In this document: piece after piece, positions 54,613 to 62,882 of the stretch
Numbering within the stretch: the stretch's first letter is position 1
How the letters are laid out: the number at the start of each line of letters is the position of its first letter
Assembly (NCBI RefSeq): GCF_000716445.1
Contig: NZ_JNWK01000002.1
Coordinates: 191,324-255,323, forward strand
DNA: 64,000 bases
DNA from: Streptomyces wedmorensis
GTDB taxonomy: Bacteria > Actinomycetota > Actinomycetes > Streptomycetales > Streptomycetaceae
Direction of reading: 5' to 3'
The notes under the pieces: generated by a model
What the model saw: only the letters and a program-made list of their open reading frames with translations
Told to the model about the DNA's origin: nothing
Database searches by the model: none
Translations under genes and position numbers: made by a program

Positions 54613-54649
54613 GAGAAGACCGTACGTCTTTCTGGAACGACCGGTCAAG

Positions 54650-55012
54650 CTAGACCGTGCGCACCGGGTAGACCGCCACCGCGACCTCGTCGTCGTCGAG
54701 GCAGCGGCCCGTCTCCAGGTCGAAGCGCTGCTTCAGGAGCGGCGAGGCCACGAACAGCCGCCCGTCCGCCGAGCCCACGAGCCCCCGGGCCAGGACCTGC
54801 GCCCCGGTGAACGGGTCGCGGTTGTCGATCGCGTACGTCCGCCCCGCCCGGTCGCGGAAGACCGCGGCCTGCCGGCCGTCCGGGAGGAGCGCCGCCATGC
54901 CCCGGCCCGGGGTCAGCCGGGCCTCCTCGCAGACCGTCATCCAGGCGCCGGGGGAGGGGGAGAGCTCCAGCATCGTCGTGGAGCGTGCGGAGGGTTCGGT
55001 GAGTGTCGTCAT
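54650..55012 (-). CDS. nirD: Nitrite reductase small subunit (Rieske-like)
   Basis: 120-aa protein with the NirD beta fold: WMTVCEEARLTPGRGMAALLPDG, RTYAIDNRDPFTGAQVLARGLVG, and VASPLLKQRFDLETGRCLDD. The Rieske cysteine/histidine ligands are absent, as in NirD. The ATG overlaps the nirB stop by one base (TGATG). Confidence 0.93.
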   Translation of the reverse strand: MTTLTEPSARSTTMLELSPSPGAWMTVCEEARLTPGRGMAALLPDGRQAAVFRDRAGRTYAIDNRDPFTGAQVLARGLVGSADGRLFVASPLLKQRFDLETGRCLDDDEVAVAVYPVRTV

Positions 55013-57543
55013 CAGGAGGAAGCCCCTTCCAGCGTGCTGATCGTCGGTCCGAGCGTCAGGATCGTGAGGTCCGGCTTGATCTGGTCGCGCTCCGGCACGA
55101 ACCGGACCGAGGGGTCCGGCGCGTCCGGGGCGTTCACGAAGGAGACGAAGCGCCGCAGCCGGTCCGGGTCGTCCAGGGTCTGCGCCCACTCGTCCTGGTA
55201 GTCCTCGACGTGGGCGGCCATCAGCGCCTCCAGCTCGTCGCAGAGCCCGAGCGAGTCGTGCACCACCACGTCCTTGAGGTGGTCGAGGCCGCCCTCCAGG
55301 CGCTCCAGCCAGGTCGACGTCCGCTCAAGGCGGTCCGCCGTCCGGATGTAGAACATCAGGAACCGGTCGATGAGCCGGACCAGTTCGGCGTCCGACAGGT
55401 CCTGCGCGAGCAGGTCCGCGTGACGCGGGGTCGCGCCGCCGTTGCCGCCGACGTACAGGTTCCAGCCGTTCGCCGTCGCGATGATCCCGAAGTCCTTCGA
55501 CTGGGCCTCCGCGCACTCGCGGGCGCAGCCGGAGACGGCCGACTTCAGCTTGTGCGGGGCGCGCAGGCCCCGGTAGCGCAGCTCCAGTTGGATCGCCATC
55601 TTCACCGAGTCCTGGACGCCGTACCGGCACCAGGTCTGCCCGACGCAGGACTTCACCGTGCGCAGCGACTTGCCGTACGCGTGGCCCGACTCGAAGCCCG
55701 CGTCGACCAGCCGCGTCCAGATCGAGGGGAGCTGGTCCACCCGCGCGCCGAACAGGTCGATCCGCTGCCCGCCGGTGATCTTCGTGTAGAGCCCGAAGTC
55801 CCGTGCCACCTCGCCGATCACGATCAGCTTCTCCGGGGTGATCTCACCGCCGGGGATGCGCGGCACGACCGAGTAGGAGCCGTTGCGCTGCATGTTCGCG
55901 AGGAAGTGGTCGTTGGTGTCCTGGAGGGAGGCCTGCTCGCCGTCCAGGATGTAGCCGTTGTTGAGGCTCGCGAGGATGGAGCCGACGGTCGGCTTGCAGA
56001 CCTCGCAGCCCTCCCCGCCCTTCGCCCCGTCCCGCCCGTGCGAGTCGAGCAGCGCCGCGAACGAGGTCACGCGAAGGGTGCGGGCGATCTCGTAGAGCTC
56101 GCTGCGGGTGTACGAGAAGCAGCCGCAGAGCCCCTTGTCCTTGGCGGCCGGCAGCAGCTTCTCTATCACCTTCACACAACTGCCGCAGCCCGTACCGGCC
56201 TTGGTGCACTTCTTGACCTCGGCGAGCGACTCGCACTGACCGATCGCGTGCTTGGTCACGTTGTGGCAGGAGCAGATCACCGCGTCGTCCGGCAGCGCCG
56301 ACGGGCCGAGCGCCACCGGCGCCCCCGCACCCGCCGGAAGCACCAGCTGCTCGGGGGAGACGGGCGGCACGGAGCCGGTGAGCGGCCGGAGGAGTCCGTA
56401 CTGCTCGGCGTCGCCGACCAGGACACCGCCGAGCAGCACCCCGTCGCCGGAGATCACCAGCTTCTTGTAGACGCCCGAGCGGGAGTCCGAGTACACCACG
56501 TCGAGGCAGCCCTCGGCCGTGCCGTGCGCGTCGCCGAAGGAGGCCACGTCCACGCCGAGCAGCTTCAGCTTCGTCGACATGTCGGCGCCGGTGAAGCCGT
56601 CGACCGTCTCGTCGGCGATCGCCGACGCCGCCGTCTGCGCCATCTCGTAACCCGGCGCCACCAGGCCGTACACCCGGCCGTCCGAGGCGAGGGCGCACTC
56701 GCCGATGGCGAAGACCGCCGGGTCGGACGTGCGGCACAGCTCGTCGACCGCGATGCCGCCGCGCTCGCCGACCGTGAGGCCGCAGTCACGCGCCAGCTGG
56801 TCGCGGGGCCGCACGCCCGCCGAGAACACCACCATGTCCGTGGCGAGTTCGGAGCCGTCCGACAGCTTCATCCCGGTCACGGCGCCGTCGGTCGTCACGA
56901 CCTCCTGCGTGCCCGTCCCCGTGTGGACGGTCAGACCCATCTTCTCGATCGTGCGGAGCAGGGCCGCGCCGCCGCCCTCGTCGACCTGCACCGGCATCAG
57001 GCGCGGCGCGAACTCCACGACGTGCGTGTCGAGGCCGAGCCCCTTCAGGGCGCCCGCCGCCTCCAGGCCGAGCAGACCGCCGCCGACGACGGCGCCGGTC
57101 GTCGCCGTCTTCGCGTAGTCCTCGATCGCGAGCAGGTCCTCGATCGTGCGGTAGACGAAACAGCCGCGGGCGTCCTTGCCGGGCACGGGCGGCACGAAGG
57201 GGTACGAGCCGGTGGCGAGGACGAGCGAGTCGTACGCGAAGACCTGCCCGGAGCGGGCCGTGACCGTACGGGCCTCCCGGTCCACCGACTCGGCCGGATC
57301 GCCCACGTACAGCTCGATGCCGTGCTTCTCCATGAAGCCGGCCTCGACCATCGACAGGTCGTCGGGCGTCTTGCCCGAGAAGTACGAGGTCAGCTGCACG
57401 CGGTCGTACGCCGGGCGCGGCTCCTCGCAGAGGACCACGATCCGGGCCCGCTCGGTGACGCCACGGTCGGCGAGCGCCTCCAGGAACCGCTGGCCGACCA
57501 TTCCGTGGCCGACCAGGACGATCGTCGGGGTGTGCGCGGTCAT
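55012..57543 (-). CDS. nirB: Nitrite reductase large subunit
   Basis: 843-aa NADH-dependent assimilatory nitrite reductase reducing nitrite to ammonium. N-terminal FAD/NAD domain (about 1-290) with LVGHGMVGQRF and VVGGGLLGLEAAGAL; BFD-like [2Fe-2S] domain (about 420-480) with ICSCHNVTK and CGSC; C-terminal sirohaem/[4Fe-4S] ferredoxin-type domain with TVKSCVGQTWCRYG and SGCARECAEAQ. ATG at 57543, one base from the upstream oxidoreductase stop. Confidence 0.95.
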   Translation of the reverse strand: MTAHTPTIVLVGHGMVGQRFLEALADRGVTERARIVVLCEEPRPAYDRVQLTSYFSGKTPDDLSMVEAGFMEKHGIELYVGDPAESVDREARTVTARSGQVFAYDSLVLATGSYPFVPPVPGKDARGCFVYRTIEDLLAIEDYAKTATTGAVVGGGLLGLEAAGALKGLGLDTHVVEFAPRLMPVQVDEGGGAALLRTIEKMGLTVHTGTGTQEVVTTDGAVTGMKLSDGSELATDMVVFSAGVRPRDQLARDCGLTVGERGGIAVDELCRTSDPAVFAIGECALASDGRVYGLVAPGYEMAQTAASAIADETVDGFTGADMSTKLKLLGVDVASFGDAHGTAEGCLDVVYSDSRSGVYKKLVISGDGVLLGGVLVGDAEQYGLLRPLTGSVPPVSPEQLVLPAGAGAPVALGPSALPDDAVICSCHNVTKHAIGQCESLAEVKKCTKAGTGCGSCVKVIEKLLPAAKDKGLCGCFSYTRSELYEIARTLRVTSFAALLDSHGRDGAKGGEGCEVCKPTVGSILASLNNGYILDGEQASLQDTNDHFLANMQRNGSYSVVPRIPGGEITPEKLIVIGEVARDFGLYTKITGGQRIDLFGARVDQLPSIWTRLVDAGFESGHAYGKSLRTVKSCVGQTWCRYGVQDSVKMAIQLELRYRGLRAPHKLKSAVSGCARECAEAQSKDFGIIATANGWNLYVGGNGGATPRHADLLAQDLSDAELVRLIDRFLMFYIRTADRLERTSTWLERLEGGLDHLKDVVVHDSLGLCDELEALMAAHVEDYQDEWAQTLDDPDRLRRFVSFVNAPDAPDPSVRFVPERDQIKPDLTILTLGPTISTLEGASS

Positions 57544-57544
57544 G

Positions 57545-58735
57545 TCAGGAGCCTCCGTCGTGGGTGAGCAGGTGGAGCAGAGGGGCGTCGGGGAGGGCTT
57601 CGTCGCCCTCCCACGCCTGGGCGAGCGAGCCGACCGCGGCCAGATCGCCGAGGAGGACGCCCCCGACGAGCCGGTCACCGCGCACGACCACCTTCCGGTA
57701 GGCGCTGCGCGTGGCGTCGGTCAGCTGGACGACGTCGTCGCCGGGGCGTGCCGTGACCTCGCCGAACGCGGCGAGGTCGAGCGGCTGCGCGCCGCCGAGG
57801 GTGAGCCGGGTGAGGGCACGGGTGCCGGTGTAGCGGGCGCCGGTGAGCTCGGTGGTGAGCAGGTCCGCCAGGACGTCGGCCTGTTCGAGCGCCGGTCCCG
57901 CGAGGCCGTAGTTCCGGCCGGCGTGCTCCGCGCAGTCGCCGATCGCGTGGATGAACGGGTCGGAGGTGCGCAGTTCGTCGTCGACGACGATGCCGGTGGC
58001 GACGTCGAGCCCCGCCTCGCGGGCGAGGGAGACGCGGGGGCGCACCCCGCAGGCGAGGACGACGACCTGGGCGTCCAGGACGAAGCCGTCGGCGAGCTCG
58101 ACCGCCGTGACGGCCCCGTCGCGCTGCCGGAGACCGCTCACGCGGCACTCGGTGTGCACCTCGACGCCGAGGGACTCGACGTGTTCCCGGAGCAGGACCG
58201 AGGCCTGGGCGTCGAGCTGCCGTTCCATCAGTCGCTCACCCTGCTGGGTCAGCACCACCTCGGCACCGAGCGCGGCGAGGGCGCGTGCCGCCGAGACGCC
58301 GAGGAGGCCGCCGCCGATGACCACCGCCCGCACTCCCGGCCGGACGACGGAGCGCAGCTCCAGGCAGTCGTCGAGGGTGCGGAAGGGGTGGACGCCGTCC
58401 GGCAGGGCCGCCCCGCGCAGTCCGCGCAGCGGCGGCAGCACCGGGTTGGAGCCGGTGGCCAGGACCAGCCGGTCGTAGCCGACGACGGAGCCGTCCGCGC
58501 ACTCCACCATCCGGGCCGCCCGGTCGATCCGCACCGCCCGCACCCCGAGCCGGGCCGGCTCGCGGACCTCGGGCAGGGCGATGACCTCGGGGGCGTACCG
58601 CCCGGCGAGGACATCGGCGAGCAGCACCCTGTTGTACGGTGCGTGCGGCTCCTCGCCGAGGAGGGTGACGGGCAGGCGCTGGGCGAGCCGGGCGCCCGCC
58701 GTTCCGCCCCCGACCACCACGATCCGTGTACTCAT
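57545..58735 (-). CDS. FAD-dependent NAD(P)H oxidoreductase of the nir operon
   Basis: 396-aa flavoprotein resembling the reductase half of NirB: VVVGGGTAGARLAQRL, LVLATGSNPVLP, VIGGGLLGVSAARALAALGAEVVL and a NirB-like tail with GDLAAVGSLAQAWEGDEALPDAPLLHLL. It has no [2Fe-2S] or sirohaem domain. It is the first gene of the operon and may pass electrons to NirB or a nitrate reductase. ATG 58735. Confidence 0.88.
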   Translation of the reverse strand: MSTRIVVVGGGTAGARLAQRLPVTLLGEEPHAPYNRVLLADVLAGRYAPEVIALPEVREPARLGVRAVRIDRAARMVECADGSVVGYDRLVLATGSNPVLPPLRGLRGAALPDGVHPFRTLDDCLELRSVVRPGVRAVVIGGGLLGVSAARALAALGAEVVLTQQGERLMERQLDAQASVLLREHVESLGVEVHTECRVSGLRQRDGAVTAVELADGFVLDAQVVVLACGVRPRVSLAREAGLDVATGIVVDDELRTSDPFIHAIGDCAEHAGRNYGLAGPALEQADVLADLLTTELTGARYTGTRALTRLTLGGAQPLDLAAFGEVTARPGDDVVQLTDATRSAYRKVVVRGDRLVGGVLLGDLAAVGSLAQAWEGDEALPDAPLLHLLTHDGGS

Positions 58736-58758
58736 ACCCGGAAGAGTGCGTCGCCGGT

Positions 58759-58796
58759 GTTACCCGACGGCATCCCGACTGTTTCCCGTACGGAAC
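58759..58796 (-). promoter_or_regulatory. GlnR-type box of the nitrite reductase operon
   Basis: On the reverse strand GTTCC-N6-GAAAC-N6-GATGC-N6-GTAAC has the 11-base step of GlnR sites (gTnAc/GaAAc). It lies 24 bp before the ATG at 58735. nirB is an established GlnR target in S. coelicolor. Confidence 0.7.
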
Positions 58797-58941
58797 GCTG
58801 ATCTCAGCCTCCGCCCCGGATCGCTGTGAGGGTCCGGAAGCATTGCCCGCGATCGGCGTCGGCCCGAGCCCGGTCCGGGCATCGGAGGCGGCGGGCCGAG
58901 CCGCGTGCTCCCGTATACGGGCCGGGCCGGGGGTGGCCGAC

Positions 58942-59016
58942 GGGACCGCGAACCGGGACGGCCGGGGGGACCGCGAACCGGGACGGCCGGGGGGACCGCG
59001 AACCGGGACGGCCGGG
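58942..59016. repeat. Three tandem copies of a 25-bp unit
   Basis: Unit starting GGGACCGCGAACCGGGACGG repeats at 58942, 58967 and 58992 with 25-bp steps, essentially identical copies. Confidence 0.85.
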
Positions 59017-59102
59017 GGACCCGGGTGCCGCAACCTCAGAGCTGGCTCAACGATGAGGTGATCGATGGACGGGGCAACGATCCGCTCCGTAGGGTCACGG
59101 CC

Positions 59103-59888
59103 ATGCCCGAGATATCGCTGACCACCCTTGCCCTGCTCTGCCTCGCCGCGCTCGTGGCGGGCTGGATCGACGCCGTGGTCGGCGGCGGAGGGCTGCTCCT
59201 GCTGCCCGCCCTGCTGCTGGGGATCCCGCACGTGCCGGCGGCGCACATCCTCGGGACGAACAAGGCGGTCGCGATCGTCGGCACCACCGGGGCCGCCGTC
59301 ACCTACGTCCGCAAGGCGCCCGTCCAGGTGTGGACGGCGGTGCGGATCGGCCTCGCGGCCCTCACGGGCTCCATGTGCGGCGCCTTCTTCGCGGCCGGCA
59401 TCAGCAGCGACGTCCTGCGCCCGGTGATCATGGTGGTGCTGCTCGCGGTCGCGGCCTTCGTGATGCTGCGGCCGTCGTTCGGCGCGAAGGCCGAGGGCGC
59501 GGACCGGGCGCCGCTGACCCGCGCCCGGATCGTCACCGCGATCGTCGTGGTCGGCGGCGGCATCGGCTTCTACGACGGCCTGTTCGGCCCGGGTACCGGG
59601 ACCTTCCTCGTCCTCGCGCTCACCGCCGTGCTCCACCTGGACCTCGTGACCGCCTCCGCCACCGCCAAGATCGTCAACGTCTGCACCAACGCGGGCGCGC
59701 TCGCCATGTTCGCCCACCAGGGCAGCGTGTACTGGCAGCTCGCCGCCGTCATGGCGGTCTTCAACCTGGCGGGCGGCATGATCGGGGCCCGGATGGCGCT
59801 GAGCAAGGGTGCCGAGTTCGTCCGCGGGGTGCTGCTCGTCGTGGTCTTCTCGCTGGTCGCGAAGCTCGCCTTCGACCAGTGGGCGTGA
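59103..59888 (+). CDS. TauE/SafE-family membrane exporter
   Basis: 261-aa integral membrane protein with eight or so helices. The typical opener ALVAGWIDAVVGGGGLLLLPALLL and the second repeat VGGGIGFYDGLFGPGTGTFLVL identify TauE/SafE (sulfite/sulfonate-type exporters). ATG 59103. Next to nitrite reductase genes, but no direct link is known. Confidence 0.88.
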   Translation: MPEISLTTLALLCLAALVAGWIDAVVGGGGLLLLPALLLGIPHVPAAHILGTNKAVAIVGTTGAAVTYVRKAPVQVWTAVRIGLAALTGSMCGAFFAAGISSDVLRPVIMVVLLAVAAFVMLRPSFGAKAEGADRAPLTRARIVTAIVVVGGGIGFYDGLFGPGTGTFLVLALTAVLHLDLVTASATAKIVNVCTNAGALAMFAHQGSVYWQLAAVMAVFNLAGGMIGARMALSKGAEFVRGVLLVVVFSLVAKLAFDQWA

Positions 59889-59906
59889 CGTCCCGCCCGC
59901 CCTCCG

Positions 59907-60524
59907 CTACCGGACGCCGATGAGGTGGCCGAAGGCGACCACGTTGCCCTGGTAGCCGTTCTTCTTCGAGAAGCCGCCGCCGCAGGTGATCAACCGGATC
60001 TCGGCCCGGTCGGCCTCGTCGTACACCTTCCGGTCCGGGAAGCTCTTGTTGTCGTACACCTCGACCGCGTCGACGGTGAAGACGGCGGTACGGCCGTCCT
60101 GCCGGTCCACCTCGATCCGGTGTCCCTTCTTGAGGGCGCCCAGCGTGTAGAACACGGCGGGACCGTCGGCGTTGTCGACGTGGCCGGCGACGATCGCCGT
60201 GCCCTTCGCCCCGGGCGTGGTGCCGTCCTCGTACCAGCCGGCGAGGTTCCGGTTGCCGGCCGGCGGCACGTCGAGGGCGCCGCTCGCGCCGAGGCCGAGC
60301 CCCGTCATCGGGGTGTCCACGTCGGTCTCCGGGATGCGCAGCCGGACCGGCGCCGACGGCGGCAGCGGGTCGGCGGCCGCGTCCGTGTGCACGCTCGGCC
60401 CGGCGGCGAAGGCCTGGGCCGCGGACGGCACGGGCGGGGTGACGTTCTCCGAGCCGTTGTGGACGAGCCAGAGCCCGACGCAGGCGGCCACGGCTATGCC
60501 CCAGCCCTTGCTCCTGTTGCTCAC
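59907..60524 (-). CDS. Class F sortase
   Basis: 205-aa membrane-anchored transpeptidase. N-terminal helix (GIAVAACVGLWLVHNGSE) followed by the sortase barrel: VRLRIPETDVDTPM, IVAGHVDN with the catalytic histidine, and RLITCGGGF with the catalytic cysteine. The tail NGYQGNVVAFGHLIG is the typical class F end. ATG 60524. Follows a surface protein on the same strand, its probable substrate. Confidence 0.9.
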   Translation of the reverse strand: MSNRSKGWGIAVAACVGLWLVHNGSENVTPPVPSAAQAFAAGPSVHTDAAADPLPPSAPVRLRIPETDVDTPMTGLGLGASGALDVPPAGNRNLAGWYEDGTTPGAKGTAIVAGHVDNADGPAVFYTLGALKKGHRIEVDRQDGRTAVFTVDAVEVYDNKSFPDRKVYDEADRAEIRLITCGGGFSKKNGYQGNVVAFGHLIGVR

Positions 60525-60616
60525 CTGGGTTCCCTCGGTCGGTTCACGGATGTGGTCCTGCCCCCGTCGGGCCGGGTAGCGGCGCGCGGCGGGGGCAGGA
60601 CGGGCGGTGGTCCCGG

Positions 60617-61126
60617 TCAGCCCTGCGCGCCGCTCGCCCGGCGACGCAGAAGCCAGACCCCGCCCACGGCAGCCGCGGCCAGCACCGCCGCGCCCGCCGT
60701 GACCTGGGCGGTGTCGGGGCCGACGCTGCCCCCGACACCGGTCTGTACGTGCCCGCTCGGGCTCCGGTGCTTCACGATCAGGTCGCCCCGGGCCGTCCGG
60801 CCGTTGTCACAGGCGACGCTGATCCAGTAAGAACCCGGCTTGGCGTGCTGCGGCACGGTGAACTGCCCGACCACGACCTCCTTGTGCGTGCTCGGGTTCA
60901 GCTGGAACTCGCCCGCGCCGAGCGAGTTCGCGTCCCCGACCCCGTGCCCGTGCTTGCCGCAGGCGAGGGTGTTGACGGTGACGGTGGTGCCGGGCGAGGC
61001 GGACGACGGGAAGATCTCCAGCGACTCGGAGTTCTCGTTGTTCGCGTACGCCCCCGGGGCGGCGAACGCCCCGAGCGCGACGACCGTCAGCGCGGTACCG
61101 GTGAGCAGGCGGGCAGTGGTGCGCAT
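60617..61126 (-). CDS. Small surface protein, probable sortase substrate
   Basis: 169-aa protein with signal peptide (TALTVVALGAFAAPGAYA), an Ig-like domain with two cysteines (TLACGKHGHG and ISVACDNGRT), then SGHVQTGVGGSVGPD, a transmembrane helix (VTAGAAVLAAAAVGGVWLL) and RRRASGAQG. It has the layout of a sorting signal but lacks LPxTG; VQTGVGG occupies the motif position. ATG 61126. Upstream of it lies the CTGATG-N3-CATCAG palindrome. Confidence 0.8.
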   Translation of the reverse strand: MRTTARLLTGTALTVVALGAFAAPGAYANNENSESLEIFPSSASPGTTVTVNTLACGKHGHGVGDANSLGAGEFQLNPSTHKEVVVGQFTVPQHAKPGSYWISVACDNGRTARGDLIVKHRSPSGHVQTGVGGSVGPDTAQVTAGAAVLAAAAVGGVWLLRRRASGAQG

Positions 61127-61238
61127 GGGGATCCTCCGGGGCGCGCGTACGGTCATGCCTGGCGGTCCTCCCGGGAGGGACACCCGGAAACGGACCTTCT
61201 GTGACCGAGATAAAGGCCGCGCCACGCCCACCGCCTGC

Positions 61239-61253
61239 TGATGGGGCATCAGG
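61239..61253. promoter_or_regulatory. Palindrome CTGATG-N3-CATCAG upstream of the sortase locus
   Basis: Perfect 6-bp arms around GGG, 113 bp before the surface-protein start at 61126. Same arms and spacing as the site at 11467-11481 in the WxL operon. Confidence 0.5.
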
Positions 61254-61390
61254 ATTGGGCCGTCCGATACGGTGTGTCGACTGGATCGCCGACATTTGCG
61301 CAGGTCAGAGCGGATTATCGGGTGCCATCCGACACTCCGTGCCGAACGGGTGACGCGGGGCCCGACGGCCCGGCCCCCGCTCTCGCCCCC

Positions 61391-62164
61391 TCATCGCCCC
61401 GGCCGCAGCGCCTCCCCCTCCACCGACACGTACGCCGCGTACACCCGCTTCATCAGGTCCTCGTCCACCGCGAACACGGTCTCGTCGATCGCGGTGACGG
61501 GGGCGATCGTCCTGGAGTTGGTCACGAAGGCGGCCCGGTAGCCCGGCAGGTCCGCGAGGGTCACCGGGCGGCGGACCGACCCCAGGAGGGGCTCCAGGAG
61601 GGCCATCGTGACGCCCTCCAGGCACGGCGCCGACGGCCACACCACCGAAGTGCCGTCCCAGAAGGCGATGTTGGTCACGGCGCCTTCCGCGATGTCGCCG
61701 TACGGGTTCGTCAGGAGGGCCGCGTCGTAGCCGGCGCGGCGGGCCGCGGTGTTGTGGAAGTCCTGGCCGAAGCCGCCCAGGTGCTTGACGTGCGGCGCGG
61801 GGCGCCAGTAGTCGACGCTCATGAGGCGCTGCGGGGCCCCGAGGTCGTCGGGGGCGGGCTCGTTGACGGTCACGACGACGCGGGGGCCCCCGTACACGTA
61901 CACCCGGGTCGAGGAGTCCCGCCGCCCGGAGGCCGCCACGGCTCCGGCGATCAGGGCGCGGACCCGGTCGCCGTCCAGGCCCCGGCCGAAGAGTTCGCGG
62001 GTGGACCGGTCGAGCCGCTCCAGGTGCAGGCCGAGGCCCTTCACGCGCCCGTCCCGTACCTGCATCGCCGTGAAGTGGCCGTAGCCGCTCATGAGGGTGG
62101 CGAGGAGTCCGGGATCGGCCGCCGGGACGCCGTCGATCTCGATGTGTGCGGGAGGTGTCGTCAT
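61391..62164 (-). CDS. Class IV aminotransferase
   Basis: 257-aa PLP enzyme of the BCAT/DAAT/ADC-lyase fold. VKHLGGFGQDFHNTAARRAGYDAALLTNPYGDIAEGAVTNIAFW holds the probable PLP lysine region and the E-G-x-x-N motif. It is somewhat short for branched-chain aminotransferases and may be an aminodeoxychorismate lyase-like or D-amino-acid-type enzyme. ATG 62164, divergent from the flavin reductase. Confidence 0.82.
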   Translation of the reverse strand: MTTPPAHIEIDGVPAADPGLLATLMSGYGHFTAMQVRDGRVKGLGLHLERLDRSTRELFGRGLDGDRVRALIAGAVAASGRRDSSTRVYVYGGPRVVVTVNEPAPDDLGAPQRLMSVDYWRPAPHVKHLGGFGQDFHNTAARRAGYDAALLTNPYGDIAEGAVTNIAFWDGTSVVWPSAPCLEGVTMALLEPLLGSVRRPVTLADLPGYRAAFVTNSRTIAPVTAIDETVFAVDEDLMKRVYAAYVSVEGEALRPGR

Positions 62165-62217
62165 GTCCTCACCGTACGGTCCGGGAAGAAGCCCTCGGGA
62201 GAGCCCGGGAACGGCAC

Positions 62218-62248
62218 TTGACCTCAAGCAAACTTGAGGTACCACGAT
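62218..62248 (+). promoter_or_regulatory. SoxR-dependent promoter
   Basis: TTGACC (62218-62223), a 19-bp spacer, and CACGAT (62243-62248). The spacer holds the SoxR box: ACCTCAAG (62221-62228) and CTTGAGGT (62233-62240). The over-long spacer is typical of MerR-family promoters. Transcription would start at or beside the ATG 62256. Confidence 0.85.
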
Positions 62249-62255
62249 CATCCGC

Positions 62256-62870
62256 ATGGACCTCACGAACTCCACCCCGCCCGCCGTCCCTTCGGCCCCC
62301 CTGACCCTCGCACTGATCGTCGCGAGCGACCGCGAAGGCCGCTTCGGGCCCGTCGTCGCCGACTGGTTCCGCACCCGGCTCGCCGAACGCGAGGACTTCA
62401 CCGTGACCGTCGTCGACCTCGCCGAGGTCGACCTGCCGACCTCCCTGTCCCACGATCCGTCGCCGGCCGTCCGCGCCGAACTCGCCAAGGTCTCCCCGGT
62501 GCTGGCCGACGCCGATGCCTTCGTCGTCCTCACCCCCGAGTACAACCACTCCTTCCCCGCCTCCCTCAAGAACCTCATCGACCGGCACTACACCGAGTGG
62601 CAGGCCAAGCCCGTCGGCTTCGTCTCCTACGGCGGTGTCTCCGGCGGCCTGCGCGCCGTCGAGCAGCTCCGCCAGGTCTTCGCCGAGATGCACGCCGTCA
62701 CCGTCCGCGACACCGTCTCCTTCCACAACGCCCACGGGCGGTTCGACCAGGGCGGCCGCCTTCAGGACCCCGCCGCGGCCGAAGGCGCGGCCAAGGTGCT
62801 GCTCGACCAGCTCGGCTGGTGGGGACGCGCCCTGAAGGACGCCAAGTCCGTCCGCCCGTACGGCTCGTGA
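62256..62870 (+). CDS. NADPH-dependent FMN reductase, SoxR regulon member
   Basis: 204-aa flavodoxin-like quinone/flavin reductase: ALIVASDREGRFGPVVADWF, FVVLTPEYNHSFPASLKNLIDRHYTEWQAKPVGFVSYGG. ATG at 62256. Preceded by a SoxR box and followed 12 bases later by an ABC transporter. It matches in type and context the S. coelicolor SoxR target recalled as SCO2478. Likely lowers redox-active compound stress. Confidence 0.9.
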   Translation: MDLTNSTPPAVPSAPLTLALIVASDREGRFGPVVADWFRTRLAEREDFTVTVVDLAEVDLPTSLSHDPSPAVRAELAKVSPVLADADAFVVLTPEYNHSFPASLKNLIDRHYTEWQAKPVGFVSYGGVSGGLRAVEQLRQVFAEMHAVTVRDTVSFHNAHGRFDQGGRLQDPAAAEGAAKVLLDQLGWWGRALKDAKSVRPYGS

Positions 62871-62882
62871 GGGCACCCCGCC

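Larger units (their letters stand above)
58736..59102. other. 367-bp divergent promoter region of nir operon and TauE gene
   Basis: It contains the GlnR-like box (58759-58796) next to the nir start and a 25-bp tandem repeat (58942-59016) toward the TauE gene. No gene seen. Confidence 0.7.
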
